This document shows, piece after piece, positions 1 to 8,458 of a DNA stretch of 24,707 nucleotides. Each line of letters begins with the position of its first letter. Position 1 is the stretch's first letter. Position numbers and translations under genes: made by a program. The stretch is from Actinomycetes bacterium (GTDB lineage Bacteria; Actinomycetota; Acidimicrobiia; Acidimicrobiales; RAAP-2). The stretch spans positions 1 to 24,707 of the forward strand of contig JAJYZN010000013.1 of NCBI GenBank assembly GCA_021799915.1, in the 5' to 3' direction. Below the pieces are notes generated by a model that was not told the origin of the DNA, searched no databases, and saw nothing but the letters and a program-made list of their open reading frames with translations.

Positions 1-227
1 TGGGCATAGTTCTCACCCACGTCGGCCAGACCCGCCTGCGCCGCCGCCCTCCAGGCGTCGACACCGAACCCCTTGGTCACCGCCACGATCCGGATCCGCT
101 CGCAGTCACCACCAGCGGCCGACACCCTCCGGCGGATGTTCGTGAGGTTCCAGGCCACCGTCTCTGCGAGCAGCTCGGAGTGGGCCGAGGACGGCTCAGT
201 CGGCACGGCCCCGCCGGCGGAAGCCAC
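1..227 (-). CDS. yggS: YggS/PROSC family PLP homeostasis protein, N-terminal part
   Basis: This is the first 75 codons of a YggS-type pyridoxal-phosphate-binding protein; the rest lies beyond the window edge. YggS proteins hold PLP on a lysine and buffer the cofactor in the cytoplasm. The visible translation has the family's first strand with the PLP lysine, IVAVTKGFGVDAWRAA (lysine about residue 52), followed by the AGLADVGENYA stretch that matches the usual G-x-x-x-x-GENR/Y motif. The GTG start at 225-227 is chosen because a GAGG sequence lies just upstream and the frame is open to the edge. The gene starts 36 bases after the ftsZ stop, so it is probably cotranscribed. In many actinobacteria yfiH, yggS and sepF follow ftsZ; here yfiH is skipped. 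The family call is firm, the exact start less so. Confidence 0.85.
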   Translation of the reverse strand, partial: MASAGGAVPTEPSSAHSELLAETVAWNLTNIRRRVSAAGGDCERIRIVAVTKGFGVDAWRAAAQAGLADVGENYA

Positions 228-263
228 AGCACCTCACATCGGAGAACTGGCCATGGGGGACGC

Positions 264-1388
264 TCAGCGGAGGAACGACGGCACGTCGAAGTCGTCGTCG
301 CCGAGGTCGACGCCGCTCTCGGAAGCTTCGGCGAAGATATCGGCGGGTTCGATCGGGTCGAGCCCCAGGACCTGGCTCGAGCCCGTGGTCCGGCCCGATG
401 CCGAGTCGGCGCCCCCGGTAGGACGGCCCCCGTCCTCCCATCGCTCGAACCCGGCGGCGATGACCGTCACCCGAACCTCGTCGCCCATGTTGTCGTCGAT
501 GACTGCACCGAAGATGATGTTGGCGTCGGGATGGGCCACCGAGTGGATGATCTCGGCCGCCTCGTTCACCTCGAACAGCCCGAGATCGGTCCCTCCGGCG
601 ATGTTGAGGAGGATGCCCCGGGCCCCTTCGATAGACGCCTCCAGCAGCGGGCTGGTGATGGCGGCACGGGCCGCGTTCACCGCCCGTCCTTCACCGCTGG
701 ACCCGCCGATACCCATGATCGCCGTCCCGGCATTGGTCATGACCATCTTGACGTCGGCGAAGTCGGTGTTGATCAGCCCCGGAACGGTGATGAGGTCGGT
801 GATACCGCGCACCCCCTGGAGGAGCACCTCGTCCGCCATCTTGAACGCGTTCACCATCGACGTCTTGTCATTCGACACCGAGAGGAGCCGGTCGTTCGGG
901 ATGACGATGAGGGTGTCGACCTTCTCCTTCAGGACCTGAATGCCCTTCTCGGCCTGCATGGCTCGACGACGCCCCTCGAAGGTGAACGGTCTGGTGACCA
1001 CGCCGATCGTGAGAGCGCCCACGCCCTTGGCCACCTCGGCCACCACCGGGGCGGCCCCCGTGCCGGTGCCGCCTCCCTTCCCGGCGGTGATGAACACCAT
1101 GTCGGCTCCCTGCAGGGCTTCTTCGATCTCGCCCCGGTGCTCCTCGGCGGCCTGCCGACCCACTTCGGGATCGCTTCCCGCACCCAAGCCCCTGGTGAGC
1201 TGCCGGCCGATATCCAGCTTGAGGTCGGCGTCGCTCATGAGGAGGGCCTGCGCGTCGGTGTTGGCGGCGATGAACTCGACATTGCGGAGACCCGAGTCGA
1301 TCATCCGATTGACGGCGTTCACACCACCGCCCCCGACTCCCACCACCTTGATCACTGCCAGGTAGTTACCCTGTGACGGAACAGTCAT
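264..1388 (-). CDS. ftsZ: Cell division protein FtsZ
   Basis: FtsZ is the tubulin-like GTPase that polymerises into the division ring at midcell. The 374-residue protein is complete. It has the N-terminal GGGG glycine loop (about 19-22), the tubulin signature GGGTGTG (105-111), and the T7 synergy loop NTDFADVK (207-214) with the aspartates that complete the neighbour's GTPase site. A variable linker of roughly 45 residues leads to the C-terminal peptide [11 protein letters not shown] (364-374), which normally binds partners such as SepF and FtsW. The ATG at 1386-1388 is preceded by GAGGGAG at a good distance. ftsZ is separated from ftsQ by 241 bases that hold its own promoter. No ftsA precedes it, as usual in actinobacteria. 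Confidence 0.98.
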   Translation of the reverse strand: MTVPSQGNYLAVIKVVGVGGGGVNAVNRMIDSGLRNVEFIAANTDAQALLMSDADLKLDIGRQLTRGLGAGSDPEVGRQAAEEHRGEIEEALQGADMVFITAGKGGGTGTGAAPVVAEVAKGVGALTIGVVTRPFTFEGRRRAMQAEKGIQVLKEKVDTLIVIPNDRLLSVSNDKTSMVNAFKMADEVLLQGVRGITDLITVPGLINTDFADVKMVMTNAGTAIMGIGGSSGEGRAVNAARAAITSPLLEASIEGARGILLNIAGGTDLGLFEVNEAAEIIHSVAHPDANIIFGAVIDDNMGDEVRVTVIAAGFERWEDGGRPTGGADSASGRTTGSSQVLGLDPIEPADIFAEASESGVDLGDDDFDVPSFLR

Positions 1389-1629
1389 GAGCTCCCTCGA
1401 TGCTGGGGCGACCGCCGGCCGATCGCGCTGCCCAGTGCCCCCTCACGCGCCGGCGACGCAACGGGTCGAAGCCTGCTGGACGTCCGTGCCCTCACCCTCA
1501 CCGAGAGGTTGACCGTGGACGACCGCCGGCATGCTCGCACCATAGGAAGGGTAGCCGACCCGGTCAAGCATCGTCGTCGAGCCGCCGCCGCCGGCTCCGC
1601 ACCGGTCGGTCGTGCCAGCCCCCCGGCCA
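1389..1629 (-). other. ftsQ-ftsZ intergenic region and ftsZ leader
   Basis: There is no convincing gene in these 241 bases. They hold the ftsZ promoter and a predicted leader of about 143 bases. The 11-base direct repeat GCCGGCGGTCG (minus-strand sense) occurs twice, at 1520-1530 and 1409-1419, one copy just after the predicted start of transcription and one close to the ribosome binding site. Its meaning is unknown, and in DNA this GC-rich it may be chance. Confidence 0.5.
1539..1567 (-). promoter_or_regulatory. SigA-like promoter for ftsZ
   Basis: On the minus strand there is a -35 box TTGACC (1562-1567), a 17-base spacer, and a -10 box TATGGT (1539-1544). Transcription would start near 1532, giving a leader of about 143 bases. 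The mraZ promoter has the same -35 hexamer and spacer length. An internal promoter that boosts ftsZ above the rest of the cluster is common in other bacteria. The call rests on sequence match only. Confidence 0.6.
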
Positions 1630-2514
1630 TCATCCCTGGTCCACGACGGGTGCCCGCGGGACGCTGACGTCGATCACGTCACCGGCCACGAGCTTGGCCC
1701 CGGCCAGGATCGCGGCCACGTCCTCGTACTTCGCCGGCAGCTGCACGACGTTCCCGAGGTCGACGGAGATCGGCGTGCTCATGGTCAAGGTGACCACGCC
1801 GCCGTGACCGACGACCACGCCGGTGACTTGGGCCGAGAACGCCTTGGGGAGCGACGCGGCCACCGCCAGTCCCGGGGCCGCCGCGGATCCCACGTTCGTG
1901 CCCGGGACCCCGGGCGACACCGGTGCCACCACCGGCACCAGGCCCGCCGGGGGCGACGACACGTCGGCCAGCACCCGCCCGGTGCGATCGACCTCGGCCC
2001 ATCCCCGAAGCGATGGGACCGGGCCACCGGCAGCTCCCCGAGACCTCGGAGCATCGAGAGCCGGTTCGGACTGGCGGATCACCGCCACCGGCGTCCGTTC
2101 CACGACCGTGATGCGAAGACCGTCAGGCCACTGGCGATCGACGGCTGCCGTGGCGATCCACGGAAGGCGCTCCAGGCGGGACGCCACGGCCCCGGGATCG
2201 ACGTCGACGAGGGGGGGATGGGTCGTCACCCCGGCCACCGCTTCGATCTCCTGGGCCGACGTATGCACTTCGCCCTGCACCGTGACCACCCGGGCTGCGA
2301 ACAGCGAAGTGTGGAGGAGGAACCACCCCCCGGTCAGGACCCCGAGGACGACGATCGTGGCCAGCATGAGACGCCGGCGCCTCCGGCCGAGCTGGCGGGT
2401 GACCTCTGCTCGCCGGACTCGGATACGCGGGTCGACCGGAGGGCGCTTTGGACCTCTGGGCCCACGGTCGGATGGACGGACCCCGATCCGATCTGGCGCC
2501 TTGGTCGGGCTCAA
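1630..2514 (-). CDS. ftsQ: Cell division protein FtsQ (POTRA domain)
   Basis: FtsQ is a bitopic membrane protein of the divisome that binds the FtsL/FtsB-type proteins and controls septal wall synthesis. The 294-residue product has a basic, proline-rich cytoplasmic tail (1-48), one membrane helix (about 49-68), and a POTRA domain (about 73-143) with the typical LPWIATAAVDRQWPDGLRITVVERTPVAV segment. A beta-rich extracytoplasmic domain follows to the end. A stretch rich in Pro, Gly, Ala and Val in the middle of this domain (about 153-206) looks like a loose insertion. The start is a TTG at 2512-2514, overlapping the murB stop as TTGA and preceded by AGGGGGAT at a good distance. Translation is therefore probably coupled to murB. 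The family call is strong from the POTRA motif and gene order. Confidence 0.92.
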   Translation of the reverse strand: MSPTKAPDRIGVRPSDRGPRGPKRPPVDPRIRVRRAEVTRQLGRRRRRLMLATIVVLGVLTGGWFLLHTSLFAARVVTVQGEVHTSAQEIEAVAGVTTHPPLVDVDPGAVASRLERLPWIATAAVDRQWPDGLRITVVERTPVAVIRQSEPALDAPRSRGAAGGPVPSLRGWAEVDRTGRVLADVSSPPAGLVPVVAPVSPGVPGTNVGSAAAPGLAVAASLPKAFSAQVTGVVVGHGGVVTLTMSTPISVDLGNVVQLPAKYEDVAAILAGAKLVAGDVIDVSVPRAPVVDQG

Positions 2515-3593
2515 CTGATCCCCCTGCTCACCGTGCCCGACGGGCCGGAACTCCCGGAGCCACCGCCGGCTTGCCGATGCGCGACACGCTCACGACCGTC
2601 ATTCTCTCCTTCGGGGAACCCCACCGGGTGGATCTCGGTGCGCAGGTCGATCCCGCTGCGCTCGAGCACTACCCGGTGGACGTGAGCCATGAGCCTCGAG
2701 ACGTCGGCCGCCGACCCCCCCCGGTCGGCCACGATGAAGTTGGCGTGCTTCTCGGACACCCGAGCCGAACCGAGCCTGAACCCCTTCAGGCCGGCATCTT
2801 CGACCAGGCGCCCGGCGGAGTCACCCGGGGGGTTGACAAACACCGACCCGGCGTTGCCGCCGCCGGGTTGGTGCTCCCTGCGCCAGCGGACGATGTCGGA
2901 GATCGCGGCCCGGCCGGCCTCCACCGGACCGGGGTGGGTGGCGAACTCGGCCCACACGACTACCTGGGTGCTCGTCAGGCTCGACACGCGGTAGCCGAAC
3001 TGGAGCCTCTCGGGTCCGTCCTCGCCGGATCCGTCGCCGTCGACGGCGGGGTCCACATCGACCCATCGGTACCGCACCAGGCACGACGCGACGTCGGCTC
3101 CGTGCCCACCGGCGTTCATCCGGACCGCCCCCCCGACCGAGCCGGGAACGCCGACGGCCCATTCGAGCCCGGAGAGACCGGCCTCGACCGTGCGGCGGGC
3201 CAGCACCGGCAAGCCGGCGGCGGCTCCCGCCCGCACGACGACCGGGTCGGGTTCGGGTTGCAGGCCGCCGTCGGCCGGCAAGCCCGGCTCGGCGACGCCG
3301 GGGATCGTCATCTGGGTGAACTGCCTCCCCAGTCGGACCACCAGTCCGGGGAACCCGGTGTCGGCCACCAGGAGGTTCGAGCCGTTCCCGAGGAACAGCA
3401 CCGGCACGTTGTGCCCACTGAGGGCCCGCCTCACGTCGACCAGGTCCGCTTCGGAGGTCGCCTCCATCATGAGGGCCGCCGGCCCGCCCACCCGGTAGGT
3501 GGTGAGCGCGCCGAAAGGTTGGTCACGGGCGACACGGTCGCCCAAGGCGGCGGCCACGGCGTCGAGCCCGTGACCCGGCGCGCCGCTCACCAC
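2511..3593 (-). CDS. murB: UDP-N-acetylmuramate dehydrogenase MurB
   Basis: MurB is the cytoplasmic FAD enzyme that reduces UDP-GlcNAc-enolpyruvate to UDP-MurNAc with NADPH. The 360-residue protein shows the FAD-binding LGNGSNLLVADTGF (68-81), GVPGSVGGAVRMNAGGHG (148-165), the active-site YR pair (201-202), catalytic Ser250 in NAGSVFVNP, and catalytic Glu320 in LRTEIHPVGF. The usual lysine in SVF-K-NP is valine here. An acidic, Pro-rich insertion sits near 95-118 and a Gly/Ser-rich tail (331-360) extends past the usual end. The start is GTG at 3591-3593 or, equally likely, the next GTG at 3588-3590, which would overlap the murC stop as GTGA. murB being inside the cluster differs from mycobacteria, where it lies elsewhere. 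Confidence 0.95.
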   Translation of the reverse strand: MVSGAPGHGLDAVAAALGDRVARDQPFGALTTYRVGGPAALMMEATSEADLVDVRRALSGHNVPVLFLGNGSNLLVADTGFPGLVVRLGRQFTQMTIPGVAEPGLPADGGLQPEPDPVVVRAGAAAGLPVLARRTVEAGLSGLEWAVGVPGSVGGAVRMNAGGHGADVASCLVRYRWVDVDPAVDGDGSGEDGPERLQFGYRVSSLTSTQVVVWAEFATHPGPVEAGRAAISDIVRWRREHQPGGGNAGSVFVNPPGDSAGRLVEDAGLKGFRLGSARVSEKHANFIVADRGGSAADVSRLMAHVHRVVLERSGIDLRTEIHPVGFPEGENDGRERVAHRQAGGGSGSSGPSGTVSRGIS

Positions 3594-4963
3594 CGAGGGT
3601 CGTCCTGGAGCTCGTCGGCGAGGGTGGTGAGATCGCCGGCGCCGAGGGTGAGGCAGAGGTCTCCGGGCCGGAGTAGGCCCGCCACCCGTTCGACGAGCGC
3701 GTCACGCGACGGTGCGTAGTACACCGGCTTGGATCGCTCGGCCGACGACACGCTGTCGGCCACCAACTGGCCCGATACCCCCGGCACCGGTTGCTCACCG
3801 GCGCTGAACACATCGGTGACGACCACGACGTCGGCATCGGCGAAGGCTCCGGCGAATGTCCCGGCCAGCGCCGCGGTGCGCGTGTAACGGTGGGGCTGGA
3901 ACACGGCGACGATCCGCGACCACCGGCCGGTGCGGCCAGCCGCCAACGCCGCTTCGACTTCCGTCGGGAGGTGGGCATAGTCGTCGACGAACGTCACGCC
4001 GTGGACCTCACCCCTGAACTCGAACCGCCTCGGGACCCCGGTGAAGCGGGCCAGGGACGACACGATGTCTTCGGGCGACGCACCCACCGCTGACGCCGCG
4101 ACCGCGGCCACGGCGGCGTTGCGGGCGTTGTGCAACCCGGGGACCGGGACGCGCAGCGTCCCGAGCACCCCATCTGGACCCTCCAGTTCGAACTTCACCG
4201 CGCTCCTGGTGAGCTCCAGGTCCACCATGCGGTACGTGGCGTCGGCCGAGATGCCGACGCTCCGGGCCCCGTGGGCACGACCAATCGCCGCGGCGACCGG
4301 GTCGTCGGCGCCGGTGACGGTGGCCCCGGTGGCGCTCTCCACGTAGCGATCGAACGCGCTCCGCAGCGTCTCGACCGAGCCGTAATGGTCGAGGTGATCG
4401 GCTTCGACGTTGGTGAGGACAGCCACCTCGGGGAGGATGCTCTTGAACGAGCCGTAGCTCTCGTCGGCTTCGACCACCACCCACTCACCCCGATCCCACA
4501 CGGCGTTCGTTCCGATCTCGTTCACGTCGGCACCGATCAGGAACGACGGCTGGAAGCCTGACTCCGCCAAGATGAGCGAGAGCATCGATGCCGTCGTGGT
4601 CTTCCCGTGCGTACCGGCCACGGCGATGCAGCGTCGGAGGGACGCGATGTGGCCGAGCATCGCCGAGCGCTCCACCACCGGGACGCCCCGCCGGCGCGCC
4701 TCTACCAGCTCCACGTTGTCGCCGGCGATCGCCGGGGAGTGGGTCAGCAGCTCGGCTCCAGCGACGTTGTCGGCCCGATGGCCGATAGACACGGAGATGC
4801 CCTGTCCCCTTAGGCGTTCCACGACCGGCGACGTCTTCAAGTCACTGCCCGACACCGAGTGACCCATCGCGGCCAGCACGCCGGCGATGGCGCTCATCCC
4901 GGCGCCGCCGATCCCCACCACGTGGACCCGCCGGGGGGTGGCCTCGTCCAGGGTCTGTGACAC
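3587..4963 (-). CDS. murC: UDP-N-acetylmuramate--L-alanine ligase MurC
   Basis: MurC is the first Mur ligase; it uses ATP to add L-alanine to UDP-MurNAc in the cytoplasm. From the chosen start the protein has 458 residues. It shows the Rossmann-type HVVGIGGAGMSAIA (about 14-27), the P-loop GTHGKTTT (117-124), EADESYGSF, TNVEADHLDHYGS and GLHNARNAAVA. The C-domain motif reads DDYAHLPTEV, where many MurC proteins have DDYGHHPTE, so one histidine is leucine. The start is the GTG at 4961-4963, six bases after a near-perfect GAGGAGGAG ribosome binding site and 25 bases after the murG stop. The frame is open further and an ATG at 4997-4999 would overlap murG, but that start has no comparable binding site. 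Confidence 0.95.
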   Translation of the reverse strand: MSQTLDEATPRRVHVVGIGGAGMSAIAGVLAAMGHSVSGSDLKTSPVVERLRGQGISVSIGHRADNVAGAELLTHSPAIAGDNVELVEARRRGVPVVERSAMLGHIASLRRCIAVAGTHGKTTTASMLSLILAESGFQPSFLIGADVNEIGTNAVWDRGEWVVVEADESYGSFKSILPEVAVLTNVEADHLDHYGSVETLRSAFDRYVESATGATVTGADDPVAAAIGRAHGARSVGISADATYRMVDLELTRSAVKFELEGPDGVLGTLRVPVPGLHNARNAAVAAVAASAVGASPEDIVSSLARFTGVPRRFEFRGEVHGVTFVDDYAHLPTEVEAALAAGRTGRWSRIVAVFQPHRYTRTAALAGTFAGAFADADVVVVTDVFSAGEQPVPGVSGQLVADSVSSAERSKPVYYAPSRDALVERVAGLLRPGDLCLTLGAGDLTTLADELQDDPRW

Positions 4964-4988
4964 GATCTCCTCCTCGCCGGTCGTCGGG

Positions 4989-6125
4989 TCAGCGGGCATG
5001 GCGCACCACCACTTCGGCCACCCGGGCCGCGGCGTCAGGATGGCCCAGCAGGCGCGCCGCCGTGGCCATGGCATCGAGGCGACCGGGGTCGCTCAGGAGC
5101 TCTTCGAGCGCGTTCGCCAGGCGAGCACCGTCGCACTCGGCATCGGGGAGCAGCACCGCAGCACCGGCTGTCGCCAGGGAGCGGGCGTTGGCCGTCTGGT
5201 GGTCAGACGGAGCGCCGGGAAGTGGGACCAAGACGGCCGGGATCCCCACCACCGCCAGCTCGGCCACCGTCACCGCCCCGGCCCGGCAGACCATGACGTC
5301 AGCCGCCTGGTAGAGCAGCTCCATCCGGTCTTCGAAGGGGACCCTGCGGTAGCACAGCTTCCCTGACACCACGTCGGCGCCATCATCGAATCCACGGCCC
5401 TCGGGGTCCCACGCACGGCGACCGGTCACGTGGTAGAGCGTGCGGTCCCCGCGCTCCGACCACCGGCGAGCCAGAGTGGCCACGGCTTCGTTGATCGTCC
5501 GGGCTCCGAGCGAACCGCCGAAGGCCGCCACGGTCGTGCGCTCGACGGGAATGCCCAATGCCGACCGAGCCCGGCGTGCCGTGTCCGGCGATCGCAGGAC
5601 ACCGACTACCTCGTCGCGGACCGGGGTCCCGGTGACCACCGTACGGGGAAGCGGCGTGCCGGCGAAGGCCACGGCGCTGGCTGCAGCGCGGCGCCCTAGG
5701 AGGCGGTGGACCAGGCCGGGAACGGCATCGATGTTCACGAGCACCAGGGGAACCCTCCAGGCCACGGCGGCGACGGCGGCGGGGAAGCTGGCGTACCCTC
5801 CGACCGAGACCACCACCCGGGGCCGTCGGATCGCCATGGCTGCCCACGCCCGCAGCGTCGCCCACACCGTCCCGGCGACGGCGCCGGTGTTGGCCAGGAC
5901 GTCCTTCGGGCCCATGCGCCGGACGATCCCGCGCCCGGGGAGCAGGGTCAAGGGGAACCCGGTCGTGGCTAAGAGGGTGGCTTCCTGGCCCCGTCGAGAA
6001 CCGACGATCTCGATCTCTTCGGGCTCGTGGCCGGCATCGCAAAGGGCTCGGGCCACGGCCAGCGCCTCGAACACGTGCCCACCGGTACCGCCGCCGGCCA
6101 CGATGGCGTAACGGCGCCGGCTCAC
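4989..6125 (-). CDS. murG: Lipid II synthase MurG (GlcNAc transferase)
   Basis: MurG moves GlcNAc from UDP-GlcNAc onto lipid I at the inner face of the membrane, making lipid II. The 378-residue protein has the G-loop GGGTGGH (11-17), SVGGYASFP (107-115), a second G-loop GGSLGA (203-208), and the donor-site segment CRAGAVTVAEL...PLPGAPSDHQTANA (280-314). Two usual motifs deviate: GGTGGHxFPAL reads GGTGGHVFEAL, and the acceptor-side HEQNAVPG segment reads VNIDAVPG (130-137). The start is GTG at 6123-6125, overlapping the ftsW stop as GTGA. The frame is open further upstream into ftsW, but the family's N-terminus begins exactly at this start. Confidence 0.95.
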   Translation of the reverse strand: MSRRRYAIVAGGGTGGHVFEALAVARALCDAGHEPEEIEIVGSRRGQEATLLATTGFPLTLLPGRGIVRRMGPKDVLANTGAVAGTVWATLRAWAAMAIRRPRVVVSVGGYASFPAAVAAVAWRVPLVLVNIDAVPGLVHRLLGRRAAASAVAFAGTPLPRTVVTGTPVRDEVVGVLRSPDTARRARSALGIPVERTTVAAFGGSLGARTINEAVATLARRWSERGDRTLYHVTGRRAWDPEGRGFDDGADVVSGKLCYRRVPFEDRMELLYQAADVMVCRAGAVTVAELAVVGIPAVLVPLPGAPSDHQTANARSLATAGAAVLLPDAECDGARLANALEELLSDPGRLDAMATAARLLGHPDAAARVAEVVVRHAR

Positions 6126-7417
6126 AGAGCACGAACGCGATCGCCCCGGTGGGAGTGCCCGTCCCTGGCGTGCGCCCGGGACCGGGCGCCACCCCCGATC
6201 GACCGTTCGTGACGGGCGATGTTGGCCAGCATCCCCGCGGCGAGCATGGTGATGACGAGCGACGATCCCCCGTAGGAGATGAACGGGAGGGGGATGCCGG
6301 TCACCGGGAGGAGGCCGACCACGGCCCCCACGTTGATGACCGCTTCGGCGGCGATCCACGCGGCCAGGGCCAGGCCCAGCAGGCGGCCGAAGCGGTCCGG
6401 CGCCCGGACGGCGGCACGCGTGCCCAGCCACACGAAGGCCGACAGCAGGGCAAGGACGCACAGGGCGCCGATCATCCCCAGCTCCTCACCTACGACCGAG
6501 AAGATGAAGTCGGTATGGGCGTTCGGCAGGTACCCCCACTTCTCCCGACCGTTGCCGAGCCCGACCCCGAACACCCCCCCGGACCCCATGCCGATGAGGG
6601 ACTGGAGGACCTGGTACCCCGATCCCGAAGAATGGGCGCCGGGGTTCAGGAAGGAAAGGAGCCGCTGTCGTCGGTAGGGGTCGATCATCCCGGCCACGAA
6701 GGCCAGTGCCGCCAGCGCACCCCCGAGCTTCAGGATCGGACGCATGGGAACGCCCGAGGCGAACAGTAGGACCAGGCTGATGCACCCGATCACCAGCGCC
6801 GTCCCGAGGTCGGGCTGGAGAATTATGAGGCCGGCAGCCGCTCCGGTGAGGAGCAAGAGGGGTCCTACGATGGTCCGGTAGGCACCGCCACGCTGCTCAC
6901 GTCGGGTGATCAGGTCGGCACCGGCGACCGCCAGCGCCAGCTTCATCAGCTCGGAAGGCTGGATCACGATGGGGCCGAACCCGATCCAACGACTCGATCC
7001 CCCGGCGTGGGTCCCGATCCCGGGCACGAGGACGACGAGGAGGAGGAGGAACGTCACCACCAGGAGCGGACGGCTGAGCCTCTGCCAGCGGTGGTAGTCG
7101 AAGCGATAGGCGAAGACCAGGACCGCCGCGCCCAGCACCATCCACAGGCACTCTCGTATGAAGATCGACCAGGGTGATCCGTAGGTCTCGATCGAGATGA
7201 CGGGGGAAGCTGAACCCACCATCACCAACCCGAAGATGCACAGGACGGTGACCACGGCCAGGATCGCCGTCGCGGTGGGGAACCGGCGTGCTGCCGCCAC
7301 CCATCGGGCCCGACCGGTGGTCTGGGTCCCACCCCGGCTCACGCCCGGGCGGCGCCCGTGCCCGCCACCGCTTCGGGTCTCCAGCCGCAAGGCTGCGGTC
7401 GAGCGCGAGCCGGTCAC
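6122..7417 (-). CDS. ftsW: Peptidoglycan glycosyltransferase FtsW (SEDS family)
   Basis: FtsW is the polytopic SEDS protein that polymerises lipid II into septal glycan strands together with FtsI. The product of 431 residues has about ten hydrophobic helices after a basic N-terminal tail of roughly 45 residues. It has the SEDS signatures QPDLGTALVI, NAHTDFIFSVVGEELG and GIPLPFISYGGSSLV. The start is GTG at 7415-7417, which overlaps the mraY stop as GTGA. There is no clear ribosome binding site, so translation probably depends on coupling to mraY. Another GTG lies about 30 codons further in. In most dcw clusters murD sits between mraY and ftsW; here the two genes are fused at a 4-base overlap, leaving no room for it. 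Confidence 0.95.
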   Translation of the reverse strand: MTGSRSTAALRLETRSGGGHGRRPGVSRGGTQTTGRARWVAAARRFPTATAILAVVTVLCIFGLVMVGSASPVISIETYGSPWSIFIRECLWMVLGAAVLVFAYRFDYHRWQRLSRPLLVVTFLLLLVVLVPGIGTHAGGSSRWIGFGPIVIQPSELMKLALAVAGADLITRREQRGGAYRTIVGPLLLLTGAAAGLIILQPDLGTALVIGCISLVLLFASGVPMRPILKLGGALAALAFVAGMIDPYRRQRLLSFLNPGAHSSGSGYQVLQSLIGMGSGGVFGVGLGNGREKWGYLPNAHTDFIFSVVGEELGMIGALCVLALLSAFVWLGTRAAVRAPDRFGRLLGLALAAWIAAEAVINVGAVVGLLPVTGIPLPFISYGGSSLVITMLAAGMLANIARHERSIGGGARSRAHARDGHSHRGDRVRAL

Positions 7418-8454
7418 GTGAGGTGCGTCCCGGAGAGGAACTCGGCGTAGAAGATCCCCAGGCCCAGAGCGGCGAACAGTCCGCCGAGGATCCAGAAGCG
7501 GACGATCACCGTGGTCTCGGGCCAGCCCAGCAGCTCGAAGTGGTGGTGCACCGGGGCCATGCGGAAGATGCGCCGTCCGAACATGCGGAACGAGACCACC
7601 TGGGCCATCACCGAGAGGGTCTCGAGGACGAAGAGGCCGCCGATGATCGGGAGGAGCAGATCCACGTTCATGAGGAGGCACAGCGCGGCCAGTCCCGAAC
7701 CAATGGCCAGCGACCCGGTGTCGCCCATGATGATCCGGGCCGGAGCGGCGTTCCACCACAAAAAGCCGAGGCACCCTCCGGCCAATGCCACCGATGCGAG
7801 GGCCAGATCGATGGCCGAAGCCGGGAGGAGGTGGTATGTCCGGACGTGCCGGAACAGCCAGTAGCCGATGATGGCCAGCACGGCGAAGCAGAACGTCGAA
7901 GAACCCGCGGCCAGGCCGTCCAGTCCGTCGGTCAGGTTCACGGCATTGGAAGATCCCACCAGGACCAGCACGGCGAAGGCCACCCAACCCCACTCGCCCA
8001 GAGCGAGCCCCGGCGTTGTCATCTTGGTGAACGAGAGAGACGTCGCGGTGTGGGCCCAGTGCTCGGCCAGTTCGGCGAAGAGCACCGAAGCCAGAATCTG
8101 AGCAACCAGCTTGCCCCGCTTGTTCAGGCCGAGACTGCGCTTGTGGCGAACTTTGATCCAGTCGTCGACGAACCCGATGGCCCCGAACATGAACACGGCG
8201 ATCACCACCAGGTAGCCGGCGGCCGAGAACTTCACCTGCGTCCCGAAGTGAGCCACGGCGTACCCCACGATCACCGCGCCGACGATGGCGATGCCGCCCA
8301 TCGTGGGCGTGCCGGCCTTGACCGAGTGGGACGCCGGTCCGTCCTCTCGTATCTGCTGGCCGATGCGGCGCCTCTCCAGCCAACGCAGGAGGATCGGAGT
8401 CCCCAAGAGGGCGACGACGAGCGCCACCCCACCCGATGCCATGAGCGCCAACAC
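7414..8454 (-). CDS. mraY: Phospho-MurNAc-pentapeptide transferase MraY
   Basis: MraY is the integral membrane enzyme that moves phospho-MurNAc-pentapeptide from UDP onto undecaprenyl phosphate, giving lipid I. The 346-residue protein is full length with about ten membrane helices. The catalytic features are all visible: D97-D98 in GFVDDWIK, the NLTDGLDG motif (173-180), D245 in MGDTGSLA, and the HHH triad (303-305) in MAPVHHHFELLGW. The start is GTG at 8452-8454, four bases after the murE stop, with GGGGGA upstream. An ATG four codons further in is an alternative. In the usual dcw order murF precedes mraY; here murE does. Confidence 0.97.
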   Translation of the reverse strand: MLALMASGGVALVVALLGTPILLRWLERRRIGQQIREDGPASHSVKAGTPTMGGIAIVGAVIVGYAVAHFGTQVKFSAAGYLVVIAVFMFGAIGFVDDWIKVRHKRSLGLNKRGKLVAQILASVLFAELAEHWAHTATSLSFTKMTTPGLALGEWGWVAFAVLVLVGSSNAVNLTDGLDGLAAGSSTFCFAVLAIIGYWLFRHVRTYHLLPASAIDLALASVALAGGCLGFLWWNAAPARIIMGDTGSLAIGSGLAALCLLMNVDLLLPIIGGLFVLETLSVMAQVVSFRMFGRRIFRMAPVHHHFELLGWPETTVIVRFWILGGLFAALGLGIFYAEFLSGTHLT

Positions 8455-8458
8455 GGCC

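Noticed and set aside
180..1376. Long plus-strand open frame of 398 codons opposite ftsZ
   Set aside because: It is antisense to a clear ftsZ, rich in His, Arg and Gly as expected for a GC-rich shadow, and has no family motif.
1385..1633. 82-codon minus-strand frame in the ftsQ-ftsZ gap
   Set aside because: It spans the promoter and leader, lacks a binding site and shows no recognisable sequence.
7418..8383. Upstream extension of the ftsW frame through mraY
   Set aside because: The extension lies wholly in mraY, has no FtsW similarity, and the GTGA overlap gives a better start.
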